DNA of 64,000 nt from Bacteroidota bacterium (GCA_004322215.1 SCSM01000001.1:60988-124987), one strand, 5' to 3'. Counted from the stretch's first letter, positions 18,360 through 28,792 are shown. The notes: generated by a model not told the origin, from the letters alone. Made by a program: numbers and translations.

Positions 18360-19765
18360 TTGGCAAAGTATCCTTTAATTTCTTTAAAAGTAAAAGTTTT
18401 GAGAATCATATTTATAAGTATGAATGTTATTATACTAATCAATCCGCCAATTATGGAATTTAATCCATAACGATGTGCAATGTAACCTAATCCGCAGGAT
18501 ATACCTGCAAAAATTAAAAATTTTAATAATTGAAATATATAGATTTTATGTACGGAATTGTACAAATTATATGTTAAAAATATTGCAACTATTACTTCAC
18601 TCGAAATTGTTCCGATTGCTGCACCAAATGCACCATACTTTGGGATTAATATAAAATTCAATACAATACTCACAACAGCTCCGGCTATAATAGAATACAT
18701 TACTTCTTTCTCTTTATTCCATCCGTTTAGCGGTACTGTGCAGAATACGTTATAATACATTAAAAATGAAGTGAGCATCAGAAATTTTAAAATCAGAATC
18801 GAATCCAGGTAATGTTTCCCGAAAGTAAAGATTATGACAAAATCAGAGAAAGTAAAAGAAGTTAATGATAAAAGTGATGCAAAAAGGAACATAAGCATAG
18901 AGAATTTGCCAATTACATTTTTTCTTTCATCTAAGGTATTAGCCCTCGATATCGCAGGGAAAAAGGAATTTTGTAATATAACCGATGGGACAATTACTAA
19001 AAGCAATATTTTATATGCGGCATTATAAATTCCTGTTTCCTGGTCAGTCCGGTATATTGACAACATAACTGTATTCAATGTATTCATTACAATTCCCGAG
19101 AATACAGAAAAGCTAATAGGCAATGATGATTTTAAAATCGGTTTTATAAATTTCCAGTCAAATTCAATTTTAATTTTTCCGTACATTTTTGTGTACAGCA
19201 TTGCCATCCATACTGCATTCAGCATTGTGGAAATAACTGTTACCAGCATTGCAATAACTACATCGTTTTTACTGTGAACCAGAAGTACGACACCTATTAA
19301 ATTTAATAAGCTTGTAATTACCTGTCTTACTGCTATAAATTCCATCCTTTCTATTCCCTGGTAAACCCAGTCGAGTAATATGGCATTCGCAAACAAATTG
19401 AGTCCTGCTACCCAAATTGTTTGCTTGACTATTAATGGTTTATCAAGATATAGAGTCATTACAAACAAAACCGAATATGCAATAACCGCAATTATCGTTC
19501 TTATCGTATTTATTGAGTTAGCATATTTTCTTATCTGTTCATGCGATTTTGCTATTTCCCTGGCTCCAACAACATTGAAACCAAGATTAACAAATAGTAA
19601 AAAATAAACAAGTATGGCATTAGCGAAGCTGATTATGCCAAATCCTTCGGGTAAAATCACTCGTGCAAGGTATGCGGTAAATACAAAAACTATTCCCTTA
19701 TTAGCTACTTCGGCTATCGTTAGAGAGAACATATTTTTTATTATTTTCTTCGATGATTTCATCAA
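18356..19765 (-). CDS. Wzx-type polysaccharide flippase (MOP/PST family)
   Basis: Integral membrane protein of 469 residues with about 12-14 hydrophobic segments, matching the polysaccharide-transport branch of the MOP exporter superfamily. The N-terminus (KKIIKNMFSLTIAEVANKGI, then YLARVILPEGFGIISFANAI) is typical. It would flip a lipid-linked oligosaccharide across the inner membrane. Substrate specificity cannot be read from sequence. It sits between glf and the GH57 gene with four-base overlaps on both sides, so the three are probably translated together. No Wzy polymerase or Wza/Wzc export gene is visible here. Confidence 0.87.
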   Translation of the reverse strand: MMKSSKKIIKNMFSLTIAEVANKGIVFVFTAYLARVILPEGFGIISFANAILVYFLLFVNLGFNVVGAREIAKSHEQIRKYANSINTIRTIIAVIAYSVLFVMTLYLDKPLIVKQTIWVAGLNLFANAILLDWVYQGIERMEFIAVRQVITSLLNLIGVVLLVHSKNDVVIAMLVTVISTMLNAVWMAMLYTKMYGKIKIEFDWKFIKPILKSSLPISFSVFSGIVMNTLNTVMLSIYRTDQETGIYNAAYKILLLVIVPSVILQNSFFPAISRANTLDERKNVIGKFSMLMFLFASLLSLTSFTFSDFVIIFTFGKHYLDSILILKFLMLTSFLMYYNVFCTVPLNGWNKEKEVMYSIIAGAVVSIVLNFILIPKYGAFGAAIGTISSEVIVAIFLTYNLYNSVHKIYIFQLLKFLIFAGISCGLGYIAHRYGLNSIIGGLISIITFILINMILKTFTFKEIKGYFAK

Positions 19766-21495
19766 GTGAATTTCTCCCAGAAATCATCCCACCATTCCAA
19801 TTTTAATTCGGTAAAAAGTGAATTCCTATCTTCTGTTTCAGTGAGATATTTAACATCATCAGCAGCCAATTCTGTTTCTTTTGCTTTATCTGACAAGTCA
19901 CATAATTTATTAAAATCTGAATGATGATTCGAAAATCTTTGTTCTGCGTAATCTTTTGCAGATTTTGTGTGTATGAGAAATTGCCAATCAGATGACTGCA
20001 ATAGTAGTAATTCCTTCATGGCTTGTGTTAGAATTCTTGTTTGAACAGGATTTATTATTCTATCCGGAAATTGCTTTAATGTGCTGTGGAGCCGTAATTC
20101 ATCGTTATATTCTGCCTCCCATGTCCATTTATTCTCATCATTACACCATACGTCATGATTATTGTTTTCTCCCCATGAACCTTCGGGAAGTGACATGACT
20201 TCACTTGGTTTAACTCTGAATATCTGCTCCGAAGCAGTAGCATGCTTCACATAAGGAGAATGGTGCAAGCCCTTTATAACCGACTTTATAAATTCAGGAC
20301 CTTCGAACCACCAATGACCGAATAATTCTGTGTCGAATGGCGTACACAGTGTACCGAATTTACCGGAATTTTTATTAAAATAATTTAGTGTATTTTCAAC
20401 ATGATGAATAAAATGATTCGATTGGTGGTCAATCTTATCCTGTGTCCAGCTCGGTTCATAAAGTGTTTTATACATCATGTCTGCTTTATTATCGGTTACT
20501 CGCCAGTATCTCAGCATGGAATCTAAGTGCTTTTTATGAAAGTCAAGGTAATCCGCTTGCCCGGGATAACCTACCTCACCGCTCCATACCTGCATTGCTA
20601 TGTTTTTGTGCCTTGTCAATGCTATTGAAGTTCCATATCCTGTTTTTTCACTTGAACTGACATTGAATGGTATGAGGTTCATTTCTTTAAATGTAATGTT
20701 CGGATAATTTTCCTTCATTGAGTGTTTATCAATGAATTTTTCTTTATCATAATCTATGAAAATTCCTAACGGTTGTGCTCTTTCGGTCAAATTTTGGTCT
20801 GTAAAAAAATATTCCAAACCAAATCGGGATAAGAATTGCTCTATCCCCGGTCTTAATCTCGGTATATGAAAAGGGTGAATTGGCAGAAGTGATTTCCATT
20901 CATAACTTGGTCTGTAAGCACATTCAGGGAGCCAAATCCCTCGTGGTTTTCTTCCGAAATACTTGTCATAATTTTCGACTGCTAATTTCAATTGCAAATT
21001 TATACTCTTATCGAAGCCAAGCAACGGCAAATAACCATGAGTTGCCGCACACGACACCACTTCAATTGCTCCTTCGTCCTGAAGTTTTTTAAAAGCTCCT
21101 ACTATTGATGAATGATAACTATAAATAAAATTGCTTTTCCTGTCATCATACCATTTTTGCCAAAACTTTGTTAACCAGACTTGATGTGAATTGTATCCCC
21201 AATCCGTAAAATTCCTTTCATCTCTTTGGGCTGATTCAATTTTATCGGAACAATATTTCTCAAAAATCAGTTTGAAATCCTTATGTTCAAGCTGTTCACA
21301 TAGGACAGGGGAGATGTCAATAGTTACTTTTGGTAATATATTTTCATCCAAAAGTTCGTTGAATTTGTTGAGCAAAGGAATATAACATTCGGCTACTGCC
21401 TCGCAGAGCCAGTCAACTCCATGTGGCGATTGGCCGTGGTGCAGAACCCAGGGGAGATGTGTATGTAATGCAAGCAAATAATTACCTGAATGCAT
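19762..21495 (-). CDS. GH57-family glycoside hydrolase / 1,4-alpha-glucan branching-type enzyme
   Basis: A 577-residue cytosolic enzyme of family GH57. LLALHTHLPWVLHHGQSPHG at the N-terminus is the first family motif. WLPECAYRPSYEW carries the nucleophile Glu, and CTPFDTELFGHWWFEGP the acid/base Asp. The C-terminal region corresponds to the DUF1957 helical part found in GH57 branching enzymes. Known members form alpha-1,6 branches in glycogen-like glucans, some with mainly hydrolytic activity. Its tight coupling to wzx and glf is unusual for a glycogen gene and could mean that it trims or branches a glycan made by the cluster. Confidence 0.88.
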   Translation of the reverse strand: MHSGNYLLALHTHLPWVLHHGQSPHGVDWLCEAVAECYIPLLNKFNELLDENILPKVTIDISPVLCEQLEHKDFKLIFEKYCSDKIESAQRDERNFTDWGYNSHQVWLTKFWQKWYDDRKSNFIYSYHSSIVGAFKKLQDEGAIEVVSCAATHGYLPLLGFDKSINLQLKLAVENYDKYFGRKPRGIWLPECAYRPSYEWKSLLPIHPFHIPRLRPGIEQFLSRFGLEYFFTDQNLTERAQPLGIFIDYDKEKFIDKHSMKENYPNITFKEMNLIPFNVSSSEKTGYGTSIALTRHKNIAMQVWSGEVGYPGQADYLDFHKKHLDSMLRYWRVTDNKADMMYKTLYEPSWTQDKIDHQSNHFIHHVENTLNYFNKNSGKFGTLCTPFDTELFGHWWFEGPEFIKSVIKGLHHSPYVKHATASEQIFRVKPSEVMSLPEGSWGENNNHDVWCNDENKWTWEAEYNDELRLHSTLKQFPDRIINPVQTRILTQAMKELLLLQSSDWQFLIHTKSAKDYAEQRFSNHHSDFNKLCDLSDKAKETELAADDVKYLTETEDRNSLFTELKLEWWDDFWEKFT

Positions 21496-21545
21496 CTCTT
21501 CTCCATTGAATCACACTTCCCTCGTTATCAATTATAATTTATTAA

Positions 21546-21869
21546 CTAATTAACAGTCGGGGCGCCTGGCATGCCCGGGAAAATATTCTGATTCGCATCA
21601 ATTTTTATTTCACCATACTGCATTTCAAATTTTTGTACATTATCACCGAGCGCTCTCAATAATAATTTAGCATGCTGTGGAGTCATTACTATCCTCGCAT
21701 GAACCTTTGCCTTTGGAACACCGGGAAGTACTCTTGTAAAATCAATAACAAACTCTGCAGGTGAATGAGATATTATCGCAAGGTTTGAATATATCCCTTC
21801 AGCTTCTTTTTCACCAAGCTCAATGTTAATCTGTTGCTGAATCGGTTTATCCGGTTTTTTTTCATTCAT
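21546..21869 (-). CDS. DUF3467 protein
   Basis: A 107-residue protein without signal peptide. The core (EGIYSNLAIISHSPAEFVID, FTRVLPGVPK, ARIVMTPQHAKLLLRALGDN) matches the DUF3467 family, a widespread small bacterial family of unknown role. It ends in a Pro/Gly-rich tail (FPGMPGAPTVN). It lies 50 bases upstream of the GH57 gene on the same strand and could be the first gene of the glycan operon, or be transcribed with the TPR gene upstream (59 bases). Confidence 0.85.
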   Translation of the reverse strand: MNEKKPDKPIQQQINIELGEKEAEGIYSNLAIISHSPAEFVIDFTRVLPGVPKAKVHARIVMTPQHAKLLLRALGDNVQKFEMQYGEIKIDANQNIFPGMPGAPTVN

Positions 21870-21928
21870 ATTATCATCTAAAAAATATTTAATTTGATAT
21901 TCTATTATCAGATTAATGTTAAAAAAAA

Positions 21929-23449
21929 TTACTTTTCATTAGGTATATATTTTTCAGCTTCTTCTCTTGCACGGTTCATCTTTTCGGACATTTTCATTTC
22001 ACCGTAAATCTTCACAAGCTTCAAATAATAATCATATTTTTGGTCCACCGGTATCTCCGGCTCCAATTTCTCGAGTTCATCCAATATTCTCTGGCAGTCT
22101 GCCTTCTTTTCAGTAACATTATATATATTTACTAATTCACTTAAAATAACAAAATCTTTTGAATACTCTTTGAATTGTTTGGCTCTCATAAAGAAAGCTG
22201 CTGATTTATCGAGAAAAGGTATGTATAATTCCGGTTTCTTTTTATACTTCGGGTCTTTGTCGGCTGCATCCTGTTGCTCCCTTTGCATCATTACCGCTTT
22301 GTTCTTATATGCAGCGGCGAGATTTCTCACAGCCGGTGCAAAGTTCTGGTCAATCTGAACTGCTTTCTCGAATTGTTCTATTGCATCATTATATTTTTGT
22401 GCTTCAAAAAGAATTTGTCCATATTGCAAACGGTAATATTTATTATTGGGATTTGTTTTAACCAGTTCGGCACTCGATTTCATTGCCTCATCCACACCGC
22501 CTTGCGATTTATATACCATGATTAGGAATGTATTTGCATCCACATTATCGGGATTGATTGTGAGCAGACCCAAAACATAACTAATTGCTTTTTTGTAATC
22601 TTTTCTCTGGAAAAATATTTGTGCTAATTCCGCAAATGGCCCGATTGATATTATATTCAAGTCGGTCTTATCGTTTTCAAACCAGTTTGCTGGTGGATTG
22701 TATGTCCATCCGTCAACATTGAACAAACCCTTGTTTTTCTCTATAGAAGTAACAATTAATTCTTTGCCGTCAATATTGAAATAGTCATTTATGACAGAAT
22801 CTGTCATTGGGGCATACCTGATACTCCGCGTTCTCTCAGGTTTTCCTAAAGCTTTTATTAAATCATCCCTACTCATATTGAGGACAATCTGCTTTTCTTT
22901 GGCAATATTAATCTCTTTATCAATCAAATTGATATATTCATTATAATATTTGACGGTTTGGTTTGTGTCACTGACAGATTCGTACATTTGCCCTTTAATT
23001 CTTGTCAATTCTGCCTTTTCAGGTCTTATACTAATTGCAACATCCAAAAGATACATGGCAGAATCGAAATCCTTCTTATTTTTATCAGAATTATATTTAT
23101 TATATTCATCAATGGATTTTTGATAACAATTAACCCAAAGCCGCCTGTCCATATCATTCAACTGGCTTCTCGTTTCCTTATCATCAATATTCTTCATCGC
23201 CTGTTTGATTATATTTGCTTCTTCTTCATATTTTCCAAGTTCCTCTTTTGTTTGGGCAAGCAATACCCATGATTCTTTATCTTTAGGATTCTTGGAAACA
23301 GCTACTTCCAAATTCGTTTCAGCTTTCTTATACTCTTTATTTTTAATTGCAAGCTTTGCTGTTGTCAATTCAGGAGAAGCACACTGAAAACCTTCCGTTA
23401 GTAATGCTCCGGCTATCAGAAAAAACAATATAGATAAAATCTTTTTCAA
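21929..23449 (-). CDS. TPR-repeat protein, exported (possible lipoprotein)
   Basis: A 506-residue protein with a signal sequence (KKILSILFFLIAGALLTEGF) followed by Cys23. The context GFQC fits the usual lipobox poorly but Bacteroidota tolerate variation. Several tetratricopeptide repeats are visible: near 30-100 (AKLAIKNKEYKKAETNLEVA, SWVLLAQTKEELGKYEEEAN), near 280-390 (AQIFFQRKDYKKAISYVLGL, YGQILFEAQKYNDAIEQFEK), and at the C-terminus. The middle (residues ~195-265) lacks TPRs and holds a SmpA-like DDLIKALGKPERTRSI segment. TPR proteins scaffold protein complexes. Partner unknown. Confidence 0.8.
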   Translation of the reverse strand: MKKILSILFFLIAGALLTEGFQCASPELTTAKLAIKNKEYKKAETNLEVAVSKNPKDKESWVLLAQTKEELGKYEEEANIIKQAMKNIDDKETRSQLNDMDRRLWVNCYQKSIDEYNKYNSDKNKKDFDSAMYLLDVAISIRPEKAELTRIKGQMYESVSDTNQTVKYYNEYINLIDKEINIAKEKQIVLNMSRDDLIKALGKPERTRSIRYAPMTDSVINDYFNIDGKELIVTSIEKNKGLFNVDGWTYNPPANWFENDKTDLNIISIGPFAELAQIFFQRKDYKKAISYVLGLLTINPDNVDANTFLIMVYKSQGGVDEAMKSSAELVKTNPNNKYYRLQYGQILFEAQKYNDAIEQFEKAVQIDQNFAPAVRNLAAAYKNKAVMMQREQQDAADKDPKYKKKPELYIPFLDKSAAFFMRAKQFKEYSKDFVILSELVNIYNVTEKKADCQRILDELEKLEPEIPVDQKYDYYLKLVKIYGEMKMSEKMNRAREEAEKYIPNEK

Positions 23450-23652
23450 CTAATTACTCCTTTATTTGAATTTTAATATCCTGCAAAATTATGAAATGCC
23501 AATTCAGAGAACAAACTTTATTAATTTTCTTCTTATGCTCTACAAATGTTTTATGTTCTGCTTTTTATTATTTCAAATTTAATACTAAAAAGCTCAATTC
23601 CAAATAACTACTGTATAATTGCTATTGCCAATGCCAATTGACTCCAGCTCTT

Positions 23653-24381
23653 TTACTTATTCCTCACTATCTCTTTAATTTTTTTATTTTCTCTTGGATT
23701 TATCACTACAATATAAAATTTCTCGGCAAATTTATCCTTCTTCATTATTTGTTCCGATGGTATTGCTATGTAAGATACATAATCAGGATGTCTCGATGTG
23801 TAATTCTTGTAAATCTTCATCCCTTCATTAAAATCTTTTGTGAATCCGATTACTTCGACATCCGATTTATTGATAAAAGCAATCGGTTTTGTTATCGAAT
23901 ATGAAAAAAAATAATTTTCACTGACATTATTTAATAAATTTACCCTTCCCGGTACAAATCCCTCGATTAAAACTTTGGACAATCCGGTATTTCCAATCTC
24001 TACAGATGCCCAATAGGACAAATCCAATATCCTGTTCCCGATAAATGGTCCCCGGTCGTTTATTCTCACAATTACCGACTGCCCATTATCCACATTTGTA
24101 ACTTTCAATATCGTTCCAAACGGCAAATCCTTATGTGCCGCACTGTATTCATACATATTAAACAATTCACCGTTTGCTGTTTTACGCAAATGGAACTTTT
24201 TCCCGTACCAGGATGCCGTTCCCATGTTACTGTAAAAATAATCCTCTCCAAGTTTTCTTTCACTCAAGTCAACAACATCACGTTCATAAAGTGTTCTATT
24301 TACAACAGATTCAATTGAATTTGTATCTTGTTTGCCTGCAATGACTTCTGAATGTATAAACAATAATATGATAATGCACAC
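23653..24381 (-). CDS. RlpA-like double-psi beta-barrel protein (septal lytic transglycosylase family)
   Basis: Exported protein of 242 residues with the RlpA/DPBB domain at about residues 50-150: ASWYGKKFHLRKTANGELF, AAHKDLPFGTILKVTN, VRINDRGPFIGNRILDLS. In Pseudomonas, RlpA cleaves peptidoglycan strands lacking stem peptides at the septum. The conserved His and Asp of the fold (AAHK, NDRGP) are present. The last ~70 residues (IGFTKDFNEGMKIYKNYTSR onward) resemble a SPOR-like peptidoglycan-binding segment, but weakly. The start is uncertain. The first usable codon is GTG at 24381, and the upstream frame stays open to a stop near 24489 without an ATG. Confidence 0.82.
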   Translation of the reverse strand: MCIIILLFIHSEVIAGKQDTNSIESVVNRTLYERDVVDLSERKLGEDYFYSNMGTASWYGKKFHLRKTANGELFNMYEYSAAHKDLPFGTILKVTNVDNGQSVIVRINDRGPFIGNRILDLSYWASVEIGNTGLSKVLIEGFVPGRVNLLNNVSENYFFSYSITKPIAFINKSDVEVIGFTKDFNEGMKIYKNYTSRHPDYVSYIAIPSEQIMKKDKFAEKFYIVVINPRENKKIKEIVRNK

Positions 24382-24627
24382 AATGCCGGAAAAATCTTTA
24401 ACATTATATACATAATCAAAAATGTTTCCGAGTTTTTTACCTGTATTTTTAATCTCTTTCTTAATTTTTCTTCCTTTATAAATCCTTTAAAAACAATATT
24501 CTAAATCATACAATTATTAACTTTATAATATAACAATTATGAACCGAAAAAGAAATTAAAACATTTTAATTTTATGTCCTTAAATGATAATTATTATGAA
24601 TTCAATCCATTATTCTTTTATCTGATT

Positions 24628-25527
24628 TTAATCAAAAAGTACACCAATACCGATTCTGTAAGTCCCATAATTCCATGTGTTCTTGCCGGAAAGTCTCAAT
24701 ATATAATTAAATTCGCCATAAAATAATTCTGAGAAAAACATTGAAAATTCAAATCCCATGGCAAAATAATCCTCCTGGGTTACAGTTTCATTTATTTTTA
24801 ATGGTATTGCATATTTGAAGGATTTCATGCTTTGAACAAATTCACCCACTATAGAAAGTTTCGCATCCGGTACATTACTTAATCCTGCCTCAAGCTTTAT
24901 CACAACTTCATCGGCAAGTTCTTCATCACGGTAATTATAAGCTATAATTGATTCAAGAAAATAACTTTCACTTTTTAAACCTATACCTAATCCTGTTCTC
25001 AATTCAAAAGCACCATCGCTTAGAAATTTCTTTCCAGTTGTGTCGGGTATCCCTCTTTTGAATCCCGGTGGTATTCTTCCTTCAACCATTATAAAACTAT
25101 ATGATTTTTTTGAATATAATAGGTATTTAGCTCCTAAACCTACATATTCCAAATGTGTTAATGTATAATTTGCTTTATTATATCTTAATCCCGTGGTATC
25201 ATTACTTTTGTATATTTCATCAAGCTCATTGATAGTTAAGGGTATATCACAAAAAACCATGAAACTCTCACTAACAGAATATTCACAATTCAAGCCCATA
25301 ATTCCTTTTGTTAAATCCATTGTGTAATCTTTCTGACCAACTTGAGAATTTTCATCTGTCAAAGAATTGATTTTTATTCCATCCAAATCATAATAACCCG
25401 ATGCAGACGATGAGCCCCCATATAATTTCATAAAAATCGTACCTTCATTTCTGAATTCAGTCTCCCCAAATAAATCATTTATAGTTAAATAAAACAAAAT
25501 CAATAACAAAAGCACTCTTCTAATCAT
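24628..25527 (-). CDS. Outer-membrane beta-barrel protein, unknown function
   Basis: A 299-residue protein with a signal peptide (RRVLLLLILFYLTINDLFGE). It continues with repeated amphipathic strands (GTIFMKLYGGSSSASGYYDL, EYVGLGAKYLLYSKKSYSFI, ELRTGLGIGLKSESYFLESI, EFSMFFSELFYGEFNYILRL) and ends in YRIGIGVLFD. This layout predicts a 10-14-strand barrel. No named family is recognised. It is flanked by non-coding stretches of about 246 and 261 bases and appears monocistronic. Confidence 0.6.
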   Translation of the reverse strand: MIRRVLLLLILFYLTINDLFGETEFRNEGTIFMKLYGGSSSASGYYDLDGIKINSLTDENSQVGQKDYTMDLTKGIMGLNCEYSVSESFMVFCDIPLTINELDEIYKSNDTTGLRYNKANYTLTHLEYVGLGAKYLLYSKKSYSFIMVEGRIPPGFKRGIPDTTGKKFLSDGAFELRTGLGIGLKSESYFLESIIAYNYRDEELADEVVIKLEAGLSNVPDAKLSIVGEFVQSMKSFKYAIPLKINETVTQEDYFAMGFEFSMFFSELFYGEFNYILRLSGKNTWNYGTYRIGIGVLFD

Positions 25528-25788
25528 ATTAATTCCCTGACCTTATAAATTCTTTGTTTAAAATTTAAATCGAATCCAAATATAATCATTTTATTCCATT
25601 ATAATTCCCAGCAAGTAGCGAATCAATTCACTTATAATCTTAATTAATTTGAAAATGGTTTTTATTACATTAAATCAAAATATTGGTGCTAATGATAAAC
25701 ATAGTTTTAACGGGGTAAATTAATTTAGGTAATTCATCAAACATCAACCCTGGTATTATTTCTTCCTTTGTTGATTTCTCGCAATTCT

Positions 25789-26709
25789 TCACCGCATTGA
25801 ACGGACTGTTTCTTCAATTCCCTTTTGATATGATGTTGGTTGAAAGTTAAATGCTTTTTCAAATTTAGAACTATCAAACAAATAATCGAATTCACTCTGA
25901 TATAACATTTCAACACTTTCATCAATTATACCATTAAATAATCCAATCATTTTCATCATCCATTTTTTGATAACTGAGTATTTGGCCTTAATTTGAAATG
26001 CTGAAGCAACTGTTTCTATAAACACCTTTCCTGTCATGACATTTCTGTCAGTTGGCAAGTGCCAAACCTGGTTATATGCTTTCTCAGTGTTTCCAAGTAT
26101 TGCCGTTGCCTTACCTGCATCCGGTGTATAAGTAAAAGAATGGAAAACTTTATCATTCATTAACCATTGGGCTTTTTTACCTTTCCTGTATCTTTCAAAA
26201 ACCATGGCATTTACAAAACTTAAAGGAGTGTTCGGCCCATAAAAATCTGCAGACCTTGCTATTATTGCTTTTAAACTTCCTTTGTTTACCTGATTTAAAA
26301 TCATTTCAGCTAATTTCGCTCTAACCTCACCTTTTTTACTTGATGGATTTACAGGAGTTTGTTCAGTCATCCATCCATCTACCTTGCCGTATAAATAAAC
26401 ATTATCAAAAAATACAAGCTTAGTATTATTATTGATACAAGCATCAATGACATTTTTCATTATGATTGGCCATTGTACCTGCCAGACTTTTATATTATAA
26501 TTTAATCCGGCAGTTAGATAAGCAACTGATGCTCCTTCAACAGCTTTTAATGGCTCTTCAGGATTTGTCAGGTCAGCTGTAAAAAGTTCATCGTTTGTAT
26601 TTACTTTTCTTGGGTTACGGCTTACTAATCTGATTTTATCTGTATATGTTGTTAAATTTTTTTCCAGCTCAGTTCCTATTACTCCGTTAGCTCCTAAAAT
26701 AACTTGCAT
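25789..26709 (-). CDS. NAD(P)-dependent epimerase/dehydratase-like (atypical SDR) protein
   Basis: A 306-residue cytosolic protein of the extended/atypical SDR type. It begins with the Rossmann motif VILGANGVIGTELEKNL and continues with RLVSRNPRK, which suggests NADP preference. FFDNVYLYGKVDGWMTEQTP is equivalent to the strand carrying the active-site Tyr, although the usual YxxxK is not clear. ARSADFYGPNT is the substrate-side motif of sugar epimerase relatives. The substrate is not predictable. It follows the FN3 gene by 91 bases on the same strand, with no evident functional link. Confidence 0.8.
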   Translation of the reverse strand: MQVILGANGVIGTELEKNLTTYTDKIRLVSRNPRKVNTNDELFTADLTNPEEPLKAVEGASVAYLTAGLNYNIKVWQVQWPIIMKNVIDACINNNTKLVFFDNVYLYGKVDGWMTEQTPVNPSSKKGEVRAKLAEMILNQVNKGSLKAIIARSADFYGPNTPLSFVNAMVFERYRKGKKAQWLMNDKVFHSFTYTPDAGKATAILGNTEKAYNQVWHLPTDRNVMTGKVFIETVASAFQIKAKYSVIKKWMMKMIGLFNGIIDESVEMLYQSEFDYLFDSSKFEKAFNFQPTSYQKGIEETVRSMR

Positions 26710-26800
26710 ATTTTATTTCCTTTACCTTCTAAATTTTTTCTAATTTTTAATTTAATCCCAATCACACAAATCAAATAAATCACAAAAATCACAGTTCTGA

Positions 26801-28792
26801 TTACTTTTCCGCACCCACCCAATCATCAATCTTGCTCTCAAAATTTTTCTTATTGATACATGTAATTGCATAAAAACATGATTCACCGACAGGAGCATTT
26901 TTATCTAAATATGATTCTGATTCAGAAGATAGGGTAGTAACTACCACAGCATCTTTTGATTGCGTTAACCTATAAATACGATACTCTTTAATATTCTCCT
27001 GCATCGTACGGTTCCACTTTAACATTACTCCTTCTTTTATACGGGCTACATTCAAGCTTGAAATTGAAACAGGCCTGAAAATAGGAACTTCAATAACGGC
27101 AGGTGCACTCAATGTGCTTTTACTTTCTCCGACAGAAAAAGATTCGACGGAATATAAATATTTCATACCTTCTTCTGCTGTTGAATCGTCATAGTAGTTC
27201 ATAGAATTATCTTCTGATTTACCATTTATAAGAATAAATGCAGCCGAATCAGTACCATCAGATTTCAAAATTTTTCTATACAGATTATATCCTATAATAT
27301 TCTTATCCCGTTCCTGAACGTCAGTCCATGTCAATAAAACACTCCCGAAGTTATATTTCGCTCTCAAATTCAACGGAGTTTCCAGAGTGATTTTTATTTC
27401 AGGAGAAATATATACTACTTCCGATAATGGACTGATGTCATAGCTCGTATTAACCGATTTAACTGCATAAGTCAGGGAAATGCTTCTTACATTTTTCAAT
27501 GAATCAATATATACTGCATTTAAGCTATCAGTTATAATTAAATCAGTAATCTGAATCAACGAATCATTCTGATTCATCTCAGAACGGTAAACATAATAGC
27601 CACGTGTATCTGCCGTTGGTTTTCTCCATTTAAGTATCACGACACCGTTCTTTGATTCAGCTTTCAATTCCATCGGGGCTTCAGCTTTTCGAACAGGTCC
27701 CAGCATACCTGTTATTCTCGAACTCGGTATGCTTTGTCCGTAAGCATTATTGATAATCAGATAATAAAAATAAGTTGTAATCGGATTCACCTGGTTGTCA
27801 ACATATTGTGTATCGCCCGGACTGACACTTCCGACACGCTTGTATCCCTTGTCATAATTGTCACTTTTATAAATATCAATAGTTCTTAAAAATTCAGGCA
27901 CATCACTTTTCCATCTAATCCTAATCGAATTTAAACTGTCAATGCTTTCAGTGTGCAGTGCTTTGATATAAGATTCCGCTTTATTAATTAAATTTATTAC
28001 TCTTACAGTATCCGATGGAATCCCCTGATTACCATATAAATCATAAGGGACAGCATAGTACTGATATATATTTTTCTTGTGGACAAGCGTATCAATAACA
28101 CCGATAATTAAGCTATCATGTCTGTTGGAAAATCCGGTGAACGGTGATATTTCGGCAAAATCAGTCTGCATATAATTGCATCTGAATATTTTTACTTTCA
28201 TTAATCCGATATGTTCTGATGCATAGTATCTCAGGTAAATCCTGTTTTCCTCGACATCCTGATAGAAACTATTCAACTTTAAATTCGGTATTAAAGTAGT
28301 AAATTTAATTGGCTTTGTCACGCTTTCCCTGTCAGCCGAATTGATTCCCGATATAACAATTTTATACTTATAAGAATTTCCTTTTTGAACATCCTTATCA
28401 TAATAAGCAGTTCCAAGTGCTTCACGATACATTGGCAAACCTCCGTAAAGTGGTACAGAATCCACATCATTTGTATTTATTATAAATTCCCATATCTTCG
28501 GTTTGAATTTTTCTTCAGGTAATTCATAAATATTGTTTTGAGAATTTACATTCACCAGTTCCTGATAAAAGTTGTCATAATTCTGTTGAAAGGAGAGCAC
28601 CTTCAATAATATCCATTCATCCTTACCTTCAAAAGAACGAAACACCTTATAAACAAAATCTTTTGGAATTTTATTACCGCACATAATATAAATTCCCTCA
28701 GGCCCCTGCACGGCGTATGGGTAATCGAATTGTGCAAAACAATAGACAATACCAAGAGCAATAATGCAAAAAGATAAAAAATATATTTTCAT
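26801..28792 (-). CDS. Secreted fibronectin type III multi-domain protein
   Basis: A 663-residue protein with a signal peptide (KIYFLSFCIIALGIVYCFAQ). At least four fibronectin-III-like domains are visible. Their typical strand patterns are LNSFYQDVEENRIYLRYYAS, APMELKAESKNGVVILKWRK with YYVYRSE, TPLNLRAKYNFGSVLLTWTD with YNLYRK, and SSLNVARIKEGVMLKWNRTM with YRIYRL. There is no T9SS sorting tail, so it may remain periplasmic or bind at the surface. It lies 72 bases downstream of the TANFOR gene on the same strand and probably belongs to the same transcript. Confidence 0.8.
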   Translation of the reverse strand: MKIYFLSFCIIALGIVYCFAQFDYPYAVQGPEGIYIMCGNKIPKDFVYKVFRSFEGKDEWILLKVLSFQQNYDNFYQELVNVNSQNNIYELPEEKFKPKIWEFIINTNDVDSVPLYGGLPMYREALGTAYYDKDVQKGNSYKYKIVISGINSADRESVTKPIKFTTLIPNLKLNSFYQDVEENRIYLRYYASEHIGLMKVKIFRCNYMQTDFAEISPFTGFSNRHDSLIIGVIDTLVHKKNIYQYYAVPYDLYGNQGIPSDTVRVINLINKAESYIKALHTESIDSLNSIRIRWKSDVPEFLRTIDIYKSDNYDKGYKRVGSVSPGDTQYVDNQVNPITTYFYYLIINNAYGQSIPSSRITGMLGPVRKAEAPMELKAESKNGVVILKWRKPTADTRGYYVYRSEMNQNDSLIQITDLIITDSLNAVYIDSLKNVRSISLTYAVKSVNTSYDISPLSEVVYISPEIKITLETPLNLRAKYNFGSVLLTWTDVQERDKNIIGYNLYRKILKSDGTDSAAFILINGKSEDNSMNYYDDSTAEEGMKYLYSVESFSVGESKSTLSAPAVIEVPIFRPVSISSLNVARIKEGVMLKWNRTMQENIKEYRIYRLTQSKDAVVVTTLSSESESYLDKNAPVGESCFYAITCINKKNFESKIDDWVGAEK

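Noticed and set aside
25737..25925. Short minus-strand open frame overlapping the end of the epimerase-like gene
   Set aside because: It is out of frame with the epimerase-like gene, has no ribosome site and no family features.
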